From Artemia franciscana (taxonomy: Eukaryota > Arthropoda > Branchiopoda > Anostraca > Artemiidae): DNA of 64,000 bases. The notes below the pieces were generated by a model. It made no database searches and was not told where the DNA came from. It saw nothing but the letters and a program-made list of their open reading frames with translations. Shown one piece after another: positions 36,395 through 49,886 of the stretch (its first letter is position 1; each line of letters starts with the position of its first letter). The DNA lies in the NCBI RefSeq assembly GCF_032884065.1, contig NC_088868.1:11036335-11100334 (forward strand), given 5' to 3'. The position numbers were made by a program, and so were the translations under genes.

Positions 36395-37802
36395 TATCCC
36401 CATCCCGCTGTAGATTGACGTCCTCGTCAATCGGAACGTTCCCTGTCCTTAAATTTTATGTTTCATACAGTTTCTTATTGTCAAAATATTCTTTTTTTTT
36501 TAATTCTTTCACCACAAAAATGATTATTTAAAGAAAACGTATATACCTACACCTGGTATTGAACCTACACCTTACACTTGAATTATATTAATACATCACT
36601 TTACATGAATAAGGTTTATACGTGAATACCTGGTTTCAAAAAAAAAAAATTTGTATTTATTTAGTTTTCAATTGATCCCAGGTATTCTTACAATAAAGTG
36701 TAAAATATACGACATTACATAAAAAGAATATCCACGTGCACTTTTATTAAGTTTCAACTATTCACTACTTGGTACTTTTTAATTGTTCACTATTTAGTAT
36801 TTTTGGAATATTACACACCGATCACAATTCTCGTGTCCTTGCCCTATTCACTGATTGAACTAATATAATGTCATTCTTCAATTTATCACCCTTAAGTTTT
36901 TTTTTTGTTTCTTGAAAACTTAGCAACCGTACAGTCTGTCTCTTTATTACGCTTTTACAAAATGGGAAGTGCAGGACTAGGAATACCTATCCCCTAGGAG
37001 TTTAAGTACAAAAGTACACCTGGTACTACGGTTCTTCCGTTCCTTTCCTGCTCCCTTCTGCATTTTGAGCGTTGTTCGTATTGTCTTTAATTTATTTGAC
37101 TGAGGTATTATTTAAAACCTTACTTTGTGGTTGATTCCAAAGTTTATAAGATTAGAATGTTCTGTTTTAAATCTTCATTTGGGTCTGATGTTGTTGATAT
37201 CGGGTCTTCATGTTGTATTTCGTTACCATCTATGGTGCCTTCGCGGGTATGCTGTGGTTGTATTTTGGCTGGATGTTACGCCTTCTCTATCTTACGGTGT
37301 CCCGTCAGAAGATGAAAATGATTGTAGTATGGTAGATGGTGCTATTTGAGGTGTCATGTGGGTGATAGCCTTCTGGTTGAATCGGTTGTTTTTGGGCATT
37401 CTTCGGCGGTTGACGAATCATGATAGGTGTTTTCCAGTTTTCGACCATTACGTAATGTCGGCCAATTGCCAATTTCTGTAATGAAAAAATTTCCAGGCAG
37501 AATCATATGGTTATTAAATAGAATAATAACAATAGCATATAATTATAAAAGCGATGGTTGTGATTAACATTAATTATTGTGATATTTATATGATAGGCAT
37601 ATGATTATATGATAAAACAAGTAACACTGTTTAAAGGCATTGATTAAGCACATGATTAATTTGGAGGTTTTTTTTTTTTTTTTTTGTATATTTCTAATTC
37701 TTTATACTCCTAACGAAAGACTTTGTAGAAAAGTAACGTCTATTTCTAGCGTCATAGCCTTTCTATTGCCATGCGTTAGGAATATTTAGTTCAGGAACAC
37801 AA
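36395..37802 (-). mobile_element. Internal 3' region beside LTR c
   Basis: Collinear with 29243-30690. It is cut at about 37800 where LTR copy d starts in the opposite orientation. No open frame of note. Confidence 0.65.
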
Positions 37803-38746
37803 CATAACATATGGACCAGCAACCCCCCCCCCCTTTTGGAACCCAAAACCAAGTCTCTTATTTCGTTCACTTTAGAAAGTTTCAAACAAAAGTTTTACAA
37901 AAGCAAAACAAAGTTTTACTTTTGGCACAAATTTCACGGCAAGCAATTTTGCTTACAATTTCGCAATTACAGCAAGTTTTAAAACTTCCAATTTTGGTAG
38001 TCGAAAATAATACCTTTTTTAATGATAGTTTTACAGCAAGCAATTTTGCTTACAATTTCGCACGCAATAAGTTTTATAGCTTCCAATTTTGGTAGTCGAA
38101 AACAATACCTTTTTTATGACAGTTTTACAACAGACAATTTTGGTTACAATTTCGTAATTACAGCTACCAATTTTGATAGTCGAAAATGATACAAAATGAT
38201 ACTTTTGTTGACAACCAAAACTGGATTTATGTCGTATAATCAAAATAAAAGTTGTGTTACAATATTTCGGAGGTCAATCTACCCAGTGCTTAATTTAGAA
38301 ATCCGGGTTGATGCAGGATATATAAGATGAACCAAAAGTTAGAAGTAGGCAGAGAGAGCTATTGTGATTAGTCTTTGATGTACATCATATTGTTATCTTT
38401 CATTGAAGTCATTTTACCTGAAGTTTTATATGAAGTAAGAAAATAAAATTATTGTCAATAATTGTGTTTGTCTACAAGTCAAGGTATAGATACAGTTCCT
38501 ATTGTCTACTGGTTCGTTCCCAAGGGAATCTGCCCATCTCGGCAGACATGAACATCGTGATAATGATTTCATCTCCACGGTTATAGGGACTTGCCAATAG
38601 AACCCCCCTAATCTATGTTTCTCAACTATAAGGCTTCCATACCACAAACAACTTAAACTATATAAGAAATCTAGTAGACATTATAAGCAAATCAGTAAAC
38701 TATAAGTAATCAGAAAAAACTTTATAAGAAATCCCCCCCCGTAACA
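37803..38746 (+). mobile_element. LTR (copy d), followed by a primer-binding-site-like sequence
   Basis: Opposite orientation to copies b, c and e. A TATATAAG box (about 38319) precedes AATAAA (about 38441), and GTAACA at 38741-38746 closes the LTR, all in the plus direction. Copy e is its near-identical inverted partner. Confidence 0.8.
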
Positions 38747-38748
38747 TT

Positions 38749-38767
38749 TGGTGCAGCCTGTAGGATT
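38749..38767 (+). other. Candidate primer-binding site
   Basis: TGGTGCAGCCTGTAGGATT directly follows the LTR end (two bases between). It resembles primer-binding sites complementary to the 3' end of a tRNA-Ser, with about four differences by my recollection of that tRNA. It fixes the direction of the LTR. Confidence 0.5.
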
Positions 38768-39198
38768 TAGTTGATGCATTTCCTGACCATCAATCGCATC
38801 GTTTTTTATCGTTTTTCGTCTCAAGAGCTTTCCATAATTTACTGTGAGTAACGCTCTTATTGTTAGAGATATAAGAAATACCAAAAATATGGTTATTATT
38901 ATATTGTACCAGGAATTTGGCGAGAATAATCCATATTGACTTTCTACGTACTTTAGTCTTTGGTCTTATGTCGTGAACAACGGTATTTGTAGGTCTAATG
39001 CCTCTTTTATTTTTGCTAGCTGCATAGTACCCTTAATTTTCTCTATTTTGGGCCAAATTGATATTTTTGATTCTTCGTTGTTCATGTTTGGTATCGTATA
39101 AGACAAATTTATTCCTTGGAAATTTATTATTTTTGGGCTCACAACATTTGTGCTAGTTGTGATCAAAGGTGTTTGTACAGTTGTTTCCTTTGTCACAT
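38768..39198 (-). pseudogene. Spacer between inverted LTRs, with an env-like membrane-anchor reading frame
   Basis: On the minus strand one frame is open from 39196 to 38681 apart from a single stop near 38967. After the stop it has an aromatic stretch and a hydrophobic segment of about 20 residues (IIITIFLVFLISLTIRALL) followed by a basic tail. That is how the end of a retroelement envelope-type protein looks. The direction conflicts with the plus-strand primer-binding site next door, so the spacer is either rearranged or the resemblance is accidental. Confidence 0.35.
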
Positions 39199-40014
39199 AA
39201 ACATAGATTAGGGGGGTTCTATTGGCAAGTCCCTATAACCGTGGAGATGAAATCATTATCACGATGTTCATGTCTGCCGAGATGGGCAGATTCCCTTGGG
39301 AACGAACCAGTAGACAATAGGAACTGTATCTATACCTTGACTTGTAGACAAACACAATTATTGACAATAATTTTATTTTCTTACTTCATATACAACTTCA
39401 GGTAAAATGACTTCAATGAAAGATAACAATATGATGTACATCTAAGACTAATCACAATAGCTCTCTCTGCCTCTTCTAACTTTTGGTTCATCTTATATAT
39501 CCTGCATCAACCCGGATTTCTAAATTAAGCACTGGGTAGATTGACCTCAGAAATATTGTAACACAACTTTTATTTTGATTATACGACATAAATCCAGTTT
39601 TGGTTGTCAACAAAAGTATCATTTGTATCATTTTCGACTATCAAAATTGGTAGCTGTAATTACGAAATTGTAACCAAAATTGCCTGTTGTAAAACTGTCA
39701 TAAAAAAGGTATTGTTTTCGACTACCAAAATTGGAAGCTATAAAACTTATTGCGTGCGAAATTGTAAGCAAAATTGCTTGCTGTAAAACTATCATTAAAA
39801 AAAGGTATTATTTTCGACTACCAAAATTGGAAGTTTTAAAACTTGCTGTAATTGCGAAATTGTAAGCAAAATTGCTTGCCGTGAAATTTGTGCCAAAAGT
39901 AAAACTTTGTTTTGCTTTTGTAAAACTTTTGTTTGAAACTTTCTAAAGTGAACGAAATAAGAGACTTGGTTTTGGGTTCCGAAAGGGGGGGGGGTTGCTG
40001 GTCCATATGTTACA
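39199..40014 (-). mobile_element. LTR (copy e), truncated, inverted partner of copy d
   Basis: Lacks about 130 bp at the TGTTACGGGG end. It ends ggtccatatgttaca at 40014. It shares with copy d the variant 'gagatgggcag' where copy c has 'gagaagggcag'. Confidence 0.8.
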
Positions 40015-41064
40015 CAAGTTAATGTATATAAACATCAAAACTCGGACTTATCGTTTAAATTACGTAAGCAAAGTAAAATTATCACAGTAAGGTCAATATA
40101 TTTGAGCAAATGTTCTGACTGCGAAAAATCGCTCAGAGTTGCGTAAAGAGTCACATAAAACAGCTTCCAGAGCGTCAAACTTGCATCATATAAATTCAGG
40201 AGTATTGTTCAGGAAAGTAAAGGGACAAGGTCAGAAATGAATTTTCCGTCTCCATGACTAGGATGATCTCCATATCACGAATAACTCACCCATAGACTCA
40301 TTCGATTTGTATGCTATAAAATATTGAACGAATATAACAGTCTGAATGATCCCTGACTTCACATTTAGGACAAGATGATTGCAATAATTCGGTGTTTCAA
40401 GCTAAACCCTTCGTCGGCAGTAATGTTGATGTATGTCCCAATGATGATACTAAAATCAAAAAAAAAGTTAGTTTTAGAATGATTTCTGTGGCTGAATGTT
40501 TGACTGACTGTCCGAAATAAAGACACAATAAACATAACTAGCAAAGGAGTAATACGCTTGAATTCTGAAAAGCCTTTTCAGCTCAAAAGTTGGCTATCAA
40601 GAAGCTAATTAAATTTGAGTAGACAATCATTACAATTTAAGTGCGTCATTCTAACGGTTCTTATAGATAAATACTTCCTTTTTAAATGAGCCCTTAAATA
40701 GTTTCCTATGACGGGCTTATTCCCCGCTGGCGACTAAGAAGATAAAGAAAAAAAAAAAAAAACAAGACTCATCAGTGCTACCTGGTATTTGTGTATTACA
40801 CGCCACTCACTCAAGTTTACTCTGTATAAAACTCGAGGACAAACCGGTTTCTTCGTTAGTTTCTTTAAGATTATCGTGAAACAAGGCAACGACGAGCGAC
40901 ACAATAGACGGGAAACATAAAGCCCTATTTTGGGCTAAAGTATTTGGAAAGTTTGAAGTTAGAAAACAATCCTTACTTCATTATACGCAGAATAATTGTA
41001 CCTAACATATTTGGCATGCACACCCACTATACTTTTTCACCCCTTCCCTAAAGTGCAAATATAA
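40015..41064. other. No gene seen
   Basis: Unique AT-rich DNA. A minus-strand acceptor-like T-rich tract at about 40445-40465 is followed by only 28 open codons and no donor. Confidence 0.4.
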
Positions 41065-41590
41065 AGCCCAAATTTGATTCAAACGTAAAAAAAGAAAATA
41101 TCCATATTTTCCCCCAATTCCCCCAAAGAGAACTGATCCATTCCAGTTATGTCAATCATGTATCTAGGACTTGTGCTTATTTTCCCCACCAAGTTTCATC
41201 CCGATCCCTCCACTCTAAGCGTTTTCCAAGATTTCAAGTTTTCTCTTCCAACTTCCCCCAATGTCACCGGATTCGGTCGGGATTTAAAATAAAAGCTCTG
41301 AGACACGATATCCCTCTAAATATCAAATTTCATTAAGACCTAATCAACTGTTCGTAAGCTCAAAATACCTCATTTTCTCTAATTTTTCCGAATCGACCGT
41401 CCCCCCACTCCTCCCCAGATGGTCGAATCGGGGAAACGACTGTTTCTAATTTAATCTGTTCTGGTGCCTGATACGCCCGCCAAATTTCATTGTCCTACCT
41501 TATCCGGAAGTGCCCAAACTAGCAAAACCGGGACAGACAGACAGACCGACAGACCTACGGAAATTGCGATCGCTATATATCACTTGGTAA
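41065..41590 (+). repeat. F1 copy, nearly two monomers, with CAGACAGACAGACC end
   Basis: Same phrase order as 1-960, ending 'gggacagacagacagaccga' and 'attgcgatcgctatat'. Confidence 0.85.
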
Positions 41591-42007
41591 ATAATAAATA
41601 GTATAAAAACCTTAAAAAAGAAAATCAAAAGTTTTAAGCTTAGTAGATATCGTTGTTAGCAATCGGGCTTGACTTACTATACAAATATCTTTGAAAATGC
41701 CCAGTATGAAAAGACAGCAAATTATCTGCGGTTAGAAAACAAGCGACAATAAGAATCCATATACAGAAGCTTTCTGCGTGCCGAGTGCCGAGGTGAGGCG
41801 GCTGATAATTGCAAAATATTTGTATTTATTTTAACAAGAGATTACAACAATTTAAAAATCTTAATATAGAAAACGAAAAGTTTGCATTATTAGATATTGT
41901 TATCAGAAATCAAATATATTCGAGAAAAGACCTTAGTATGAAAAGATAGTAAATTTCCTCAAATTGTCCGTGGTTAAGACACGCGACAATGAAAATCTAT
42001 ATATATA

Positions 42008-43751
<1,744 letters not shown>

Positions 43752-45163
43752 ATATATATAAAAATAAGTTGTCTGTGGATGGATGGATGGATGGATGTGT
43801 GGATGGATGTGTCAGGTGACGTCATGGAAAAAACTAAAAAAAGGCAAAAACTACAAAAAAACTAAAAACTAATAAAAAAAAATAAAAAGGCTAAAAAACT
43901 AAAAAAACTAAAAAAAGGTAAAAAACTAAAAAAAACTAAAAACTAAAAAAAAAACTAAAAAAAAGGAAAAAACTGAAAAATAGAAGAGAAAAAGAAAACT
44001 AATAAAATTTTAGGCTAAAAAGGCAAAAAACTAAAAACTAAAAAAAAACTGAAAAAACTAAAAAAAGGCAAAAACTACAAAAAAACTAAAAACTAATAAA
44101 AAAAATAAAAAGGCTAAAAAACTAAAAAAACTAAAAAAAACTAAAAAAAGGTAAAAAACTAAAAAAAACTAAAAACTAAAAAAAAAAACTAAAAAAAAGG
44201 AAAAAACTGAAAATAGAAAAGAAAAAGAAAACTAATAAAATCAAGAATAAAAATAAAAAAAAAATAAAAAAGATAAAAACTAAAAAAAAAGTAAAAAGAA
44301 AAAACGAAAAAAAACTAAAAAAGCTATAAAAAAAAGGTAAAAACCAATAAAAAACTAAAAAAAAACTAAAAAAGGTAAGAACTAAAAAAGAAAAAAATAA
44401 ATGACGACACTCAAAGAGAAAGCGACCGGGACAAAAGGAATGTTCGATTAGCAATCAACAAAGCACCGGGACACGGAGTATAAATGACGACCAGGACATA
44501 AGTAAAAAAAAAAACTAAAAAAACTAAAAAGAAGGTAAAAACTACAAAAAAACTAAAAAGAAAAAAAAACCTAAAAACTAATAAAAAACTAAAAAATCTA
44601 AAAATCTAAATAAACTAAAAAAGAAAAAAGGAAAAAAATAAAGGAGAAAAACAAAACTAAAAAACGAATGTATATACAGACGGGGACACCGGGATACAAA
44701 TGACGACCGGGACACAGGGAATATAAATGACCATACATAAGCCATAATGATCAGGACATAAGTAAAAAACATAAATGACGACCGGGACAAATGACGACCA
44801 GGACATAAGTAAAAAAAAAAACTAAAAAAACTAAAAAGAAGGTAAAAACTACAAAAAAACTAAAAAGAAAAAAAAACCTAAAAACTAATAAAAAACTAAA
44901 AAATCTAAAAATCTAAATAAACTAAAAAAGAAAAAAGGAAAAAAATAAAGGAGAAAAACAAAACTAAAAAACGAATGTATATACAGACGGGGACACCGGG
45001 ATACAAATGACGACCGGGACACAGGGAATATAAATGACCATACATAAGCCATAATGATCAGGACATAAGTAAAAAACATAAATGACGACCGGGACACAGG
45101 GACACAACTACAACGGGGACGCCGGGGGGCATAGGGGGATATAAATGACGACCGGGACAGGGA

Positions 45164-45361
45164 ATAGTCGATTAGCAATCACCATCAACAAAGCTCAAGG
45201 GCAATCACTAGAATCATGAGGTATAGATCTGAATACGGATTGTTTTCCCATGGACCATTATATGTTGCATGTTCAAGAGTCGGTAAACCTGACAATCTAT
45301 TTATATGCACAGACAATGGGACAGCAAAGAATGTTGTATATTCGCAAGTTTTACGTAGTTA
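45164..45361 (+). pseudogene. Helicase C-terminal relic, H7 unit 1
   Basis: Shares the TGA stop and 4-T run with the other relics. Confidence 0.8.
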
Positions 45362-45977
45362 AAAACATATATATAATATATCTATCTATATTCACAGGTG
45401 GGACATAGGGACACAACTACAATGGCGCGTAACTAATATGGCGCGTAACGACTTACGCGCGCGGGGGGGCTTGGGGGGGCGCGAAGCGCCCCCACCAACC
45501 AGGTATGACGACACTCAAAGAGAAAGCGACCGGGACAAAAGGAATGTTCGATTAGCAATCAACAAAGCACCGGGACACAGGGAGTATAAATGACGACCAG
45601 GACATAAGTAAAAAAAAAACTAAAAAAACTAAAAAGAAGGTAAAGACTACAAAAAAACTAAAAAGAAAAAAAAAACTAAAAACTAATAAAAAAACTAAAA
45701 AATCTAAAAATCTAAATAAACTAAAAAAGAAAAAAAATAAAAAAGGAAAAAAATAAAGGAGAAAAACAAAACTAAAAAACGAATGTATATACAGACCGGG
45801 ACACCGGGATACAAATGACGACCGGGACACAGGGAACATAAATGACCATACATAAGCCATAATGACCAGGACATAAGTAAAAAATATAAATGACGACCGG
45901 GACACAGGGACACAACTACAACGGGGACGCCGGGGGGCACAGGGGGATATAAATGACGACCGGGACACCGGGACAGG

Positions 45978-46177
45978 GAATGTTCGATTAGCAATCACCA
46001 TCAACAAAGCTCAAGGGTAATCATTAGAATCATGAGGTATAGATCTGAATACGGATTGTTTTCCCATGGACCATTATATGTTGCATGTTCAAGAGTCGGT
46101 AAACCTGACAATCTATTTATATGCACAGACAATGGGACAGCAAAGAATGTTGTATATTCGCAAGTTTTACGTAGTTA
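45978..46177 (+). pseudogene. Helicase C-terminal relic, H7 unit 2
   Basis: Near-identical to the unit 1 relic, consistent with recent duplication. Confidence 0.8.
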
Positions 46178-46355
46178 AAAACATATATATAATATATCTA
46201 TCTATATTCACAGGTGGGACATAGGGACACAACTACAATGGCGCGTAACTAATATGGCGCGTAACGACTTACGCGCGCGGGGGGGCTTGGGGGGGGCGCG
46301 AAGCGCCCCCACCAACTAGGTGTTGGGGTGGCGCGAAGCGCCACCCCAACAGCTA

Positions 46356-46356
<1 letters not shown>

Positions 46357-46403
<47 letters not shown>

Positions 46404-48823
46404 TTTTAACTACGTAAAACTTGCGAATATACAACATTCTTTGCTGTCCCATTGTCTTTGCATATAAATAGATTGTCAGGTTTACCGACTCTGGACATGC
46501 AACATATAATGGTCCATGGGAAAACAATCTGTATTCAGATCTATACCTCATGATTCTAATGATTGCCCTTGAGCTTTGTTGATGGTGATTGCTAATCGAC
46601 CATTCCCTGTCCCGGTGTCCCGGTCGTCATTTACATCCCCCTGTTTCCCCCGGTGTCCCCGTTGTAGTTGTGTCCCTGTGTCCCGGTCGTCATTTATATT
46701 CCCTGTGTCCCGGTCGTCATTTGTATCCCGGTGTCCCGGTCTGTATATACATTCGTTTTTTAGTTTTGTTTTTCTCCTTTATTTTTTTCCTTTTTTTTTC
46801 TTTTTTAGCTTATTTAGATTTTTAGATTTTTTAGTTTTTTTATTAGTTTTTAGTTTTTTTGTCCCGGTCGTCATTTATATCCCCCTGTTTCCCCCGGTGT
46901 CCCCGTTGTAGTTGTGTCCCTGTGTCCCGGTCGTCATTTATATTCCCTGTGTCCCGGTCGTCATTTGTATCCCGGTGTACCGGTCTGTATATACATTCGT
47001 TTTTTAGTTTTGTTTTTCTCCTTTATTTTTTTCCTTTTTTTTTTCTTTTTTAGTTTATTTAGATTTTTTAGTTTTTTTATTAGTTTTTAGTTTTTTTTTC
47101 TTTTTAGTTTTTTTTGTAGTTTTTACCTTCTTTTTAGTTTTGTTAATTTTTTTTTTTACTTATGTCCTGGTCGTCATTTATACTCCCTGTGTCCCGGTGC
47201 TTTGTTGATTGCTAATCGAACATTCCTTTTGTCCTGGTCGCTTTCTCTTTGAGTGTCGTCATTTATTTTTTTCTTTTTTAGTTCTTTTAGTTTTTACCTT
47301 TTTTAGTTTTTTTTAGTTTTTTAGATGAAAATTTTTTTTAGTTTTTTCCTTTTTTCCTTTTTAGTTTTTTATTGGTTTTTACCTTTATGTTAGCTTATTT
47401 TTCAGTTTTTTCCTTTTTTTTAGTTTTTTTTTTTTTTTTTTTTTAGTTTTTTACCTTTTTTTAGTTTTTTTAGTTTTTTTAGTTTTTTAGCTTTTTTACT
47501 TTTTTTATTAGTTTTTAGTTTTTTTGTAGTTTTTGCCTTTTTTTAGTTTTTTCAGTTTTTTTTTAGTTTTTTATTGGTTTTTACCTTTATTTTAGCTTAT
47601 TTTTCAGTTTTTTCCTTTTTTTTAGTTTTTTTTAGTTTTTAGTTTTTTTAGTTTTTTACCTTTTTTTTAGTTTTTTTAGTTTTTTTAGTTTTTTAGCTTT
47701 TTTATTTTTTTTATTAGTTTTTAGTTTTTTTTTGTAGTTTTTGCCTTTTTTTTAGTTTTTTTAGTTTTTTAGCTTTTTTATTAGTTTTTAGTTTTTTTTG
47801 TAGTTTTTGCCTTTTTTTAGTTTTTTTAGTTTTTTAGCTTTTTTATTTTTTTTATTAGTTTTTAGTTTTTTTTGTAGTTTTTGCCTTTTTTTAGTTTTTT
47901 CAGTTTTGACGTCACCTGATCCAGTTTTTTCAGGTGACGTCACCTGATCCACGATCCACAGACAACTTATTTTTATATATATAGATAGTTTTTTTTTTTT
48001 TTACTTATGTCCTGGTCGTCATTTATACTCCCTGTGTCCCGGTGCTTTGTTGATTGCTAATCGAACATTCCTTTTGTCCTGGTCGCTTTCTCTTTGAGTG
48101 TCGTCATTTATTTTTTTCTTTTTTAGTTCTTTTAGTTTTTACCTTTTTTAGTTTTTTTTAGTTTTTTAGATGAAAATTTTTTTTAGTTTTTTCCTTTTTT
48201 TCTTTTTAGTTTTTTATTGGTTTTTACCTTTATTTTAGCTTATTTTTCAGTTTTTTCCTTTTTTTTAGTTTTTTTTTATTTTTTATTTTTTTTAGTTTTT
48301 TACCTTTTTTTAGTTTTTTTAGTTTTTTTAGTTTTTTAGCTTTTTTACTTTTTTTATTAGTTTTTAGTTTTTTTGTAGTTTTTGCCTTTTTTTAGTTTTT
48401 TCAGTTTTTTTTTTAGTTTTTTATTGGTTTTTACCTTTATTTTAGCTTATTTTTCAGTTTTTTCCTTTTTTTTTTAGTTTTTAGTTTTTTTAGTTTTTTA
48501 CCTTTTTTTAGTTTTTTTAGTTTTTTTAGTTTTTTAGCTTTTTTATTTTTTTTATTAGTTTTTAGTTTTTTTTGTAGTTTTTGCCTTTTTTTAGTTTTTT
48601 TAGTTTTTTAGATTTTTTATTAGTTTTTAGTTTTTTTTGTAGTTTTTGCCATTTTTTAGTTTTTTTAGTTTTTTAGCTTTTTTATTTTTTTTATTAGTTT
48701 TTAGTTTTTTTTTGTAGTTTTTGCCTTTTTTTAGTTTTTTCAGTTTTGACGTCACCTGATCCAGTTTTTTCAGGTGACGTCACCTGATCCATCCACAGAT
48801 CCACAGACAACTTATTTTTATAT

Positions 48824-48826
<3 letters not shown>
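46357..48826 (-). mobile_element. Non-autonomous Helitron H8, tail-to-tail with H7, 5' part duplicated
   Basis: Read on the minus strand from TC at 48826: TGACGTCA block and T-rich minisatellite, then a second complete 5' terminus at 47985 (TC-TATATATATAAAAATAAG) and the same T-rich block again. After that come a 'cccggtcgtcattt' minisatellite in two copies (46610-46750 and 46860-47000), the helicase relic (46403-46605) and (TA)n shared with the end of H7. Its own hairpins are missing, probably lost at the junction. Confidence 0.75.
46403..46605 (-). pseudogene. Helicase C-terminal relic in H8
   Basis: Same relic with an extra small deletion ('gactctggacatgc' on the plus strand). Confidence 0.75.

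Positions 48827-48910
<84 letters not shown>
48827..48910 (+). repeat. (TA)n microsatellite
   Basis: About 80 bases of TA at the 5' side of H8. Confidence 0.95.
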
Positions 48911-48911
<1 letters not shown>

Positions 48912-48984
48912 TTCTATTGTTTAATATCAGAGAAGGACAACTTACTTATGAATCATTCGGTTCCATGAGTACAATGAAGTAACA

Positions 48985-49425
48985 GATATTATTGAAATAT
49001 CAGATTTTTCTTGTTACACACATAAGTCCGCTCAACAAATATTATCCCAATGTTATCATAATTTTATGATGTTACATATATTAGATAATAAAAGATAATA
49101 ATAAAATGTTATATTAATAATAAATGATATATTAATAATAATCAAAAAAATGTTATGTTTGGTGTGAACTTACTTATTTGCTGTTGCGCAGATCAGATGG
49201 TGTAAAACTACCGTGGAATTTAGCTCGCTTACTGAATTTTTGTTAAGTATATTAAATATTATACATTTATCCTATTAACCCGTAATGATTAAATAATGTA
49301 GTCGTACCCTACGAAAGACGTAGGGTAGATAGTAAGCAACAGAAAATAGAAGGAATAACATTTACTGAACGGACTTATGTGTATAACAAGAAAAATGTGA
49401 TGTTTCAATAATATGTTTAACTTTT
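48985..49425. mobile_element. MITE-like element with 50-bp terminal inverted repeats
   Basis: The left arm (tattattgaaatatcagatt...cacataagtccgctca) matches the reverse complement of 49371-49423 at roughly 88 percent by eye. About 330 bp of AT-rich DNA separate the arms. No ORF. Superfamily not recognisable from the termini. Confidence 0.6.
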
Positions 49426-49886
49426 ACTGCAATCATAAAGCAGATTGATTAACAGGTTGGTTGTCCTTCTTCGCAACACATGACTTCGTTCCTATGAAAA
49501 GTTGTCTGGACCACAACCTTATCACGCAGTGAAGTTCCGCGTGTTCAAAAAAGGATTTTTTGATAATTTTAACAAAATACCAGATGCTTTGACAGATTTA
49601 TTCTTAACACAAAAAGCTTGCTTACCAAAAAAGGAGAGTTATAAATACGTGCCTTTTTAATAGACTAACATGAAACGATTAATGTTACTAAATTAGTTTT
49701 AAATGGCATGAATGAATGAATTTATTTAGTGATTCGACTTACAAAAAGTATTTCACTTTCTATTCTAAAGCTAAGCACTATGGACAAAAAAAAAGAAAAA
49801 GAAAAACATGAAAGCAACATAATTCATTTACCACACATAGATATAAAATACACGAAACATATTAATGAGTTCAAAATTCCATGGTT

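Noticed and set aside
38681..39196. Envelope gene of an active retrovirus
   Set aside because: Only a short end piece with a stop, no rest of the gene, and orientation in conflict with the adjoining primer site.
35955..39786. Frames beginning MIIRHKSSFGCQQKYHF or similar, and MWYGSLIVEKH
   Set aside because: They lie wholly inside LTR copies and repeat with each copy; LTR sequence, not genes.
40440..40470. Minus-strand splice acceptor with a following exon
   Set aside because: Only 28 open codons and no donor.
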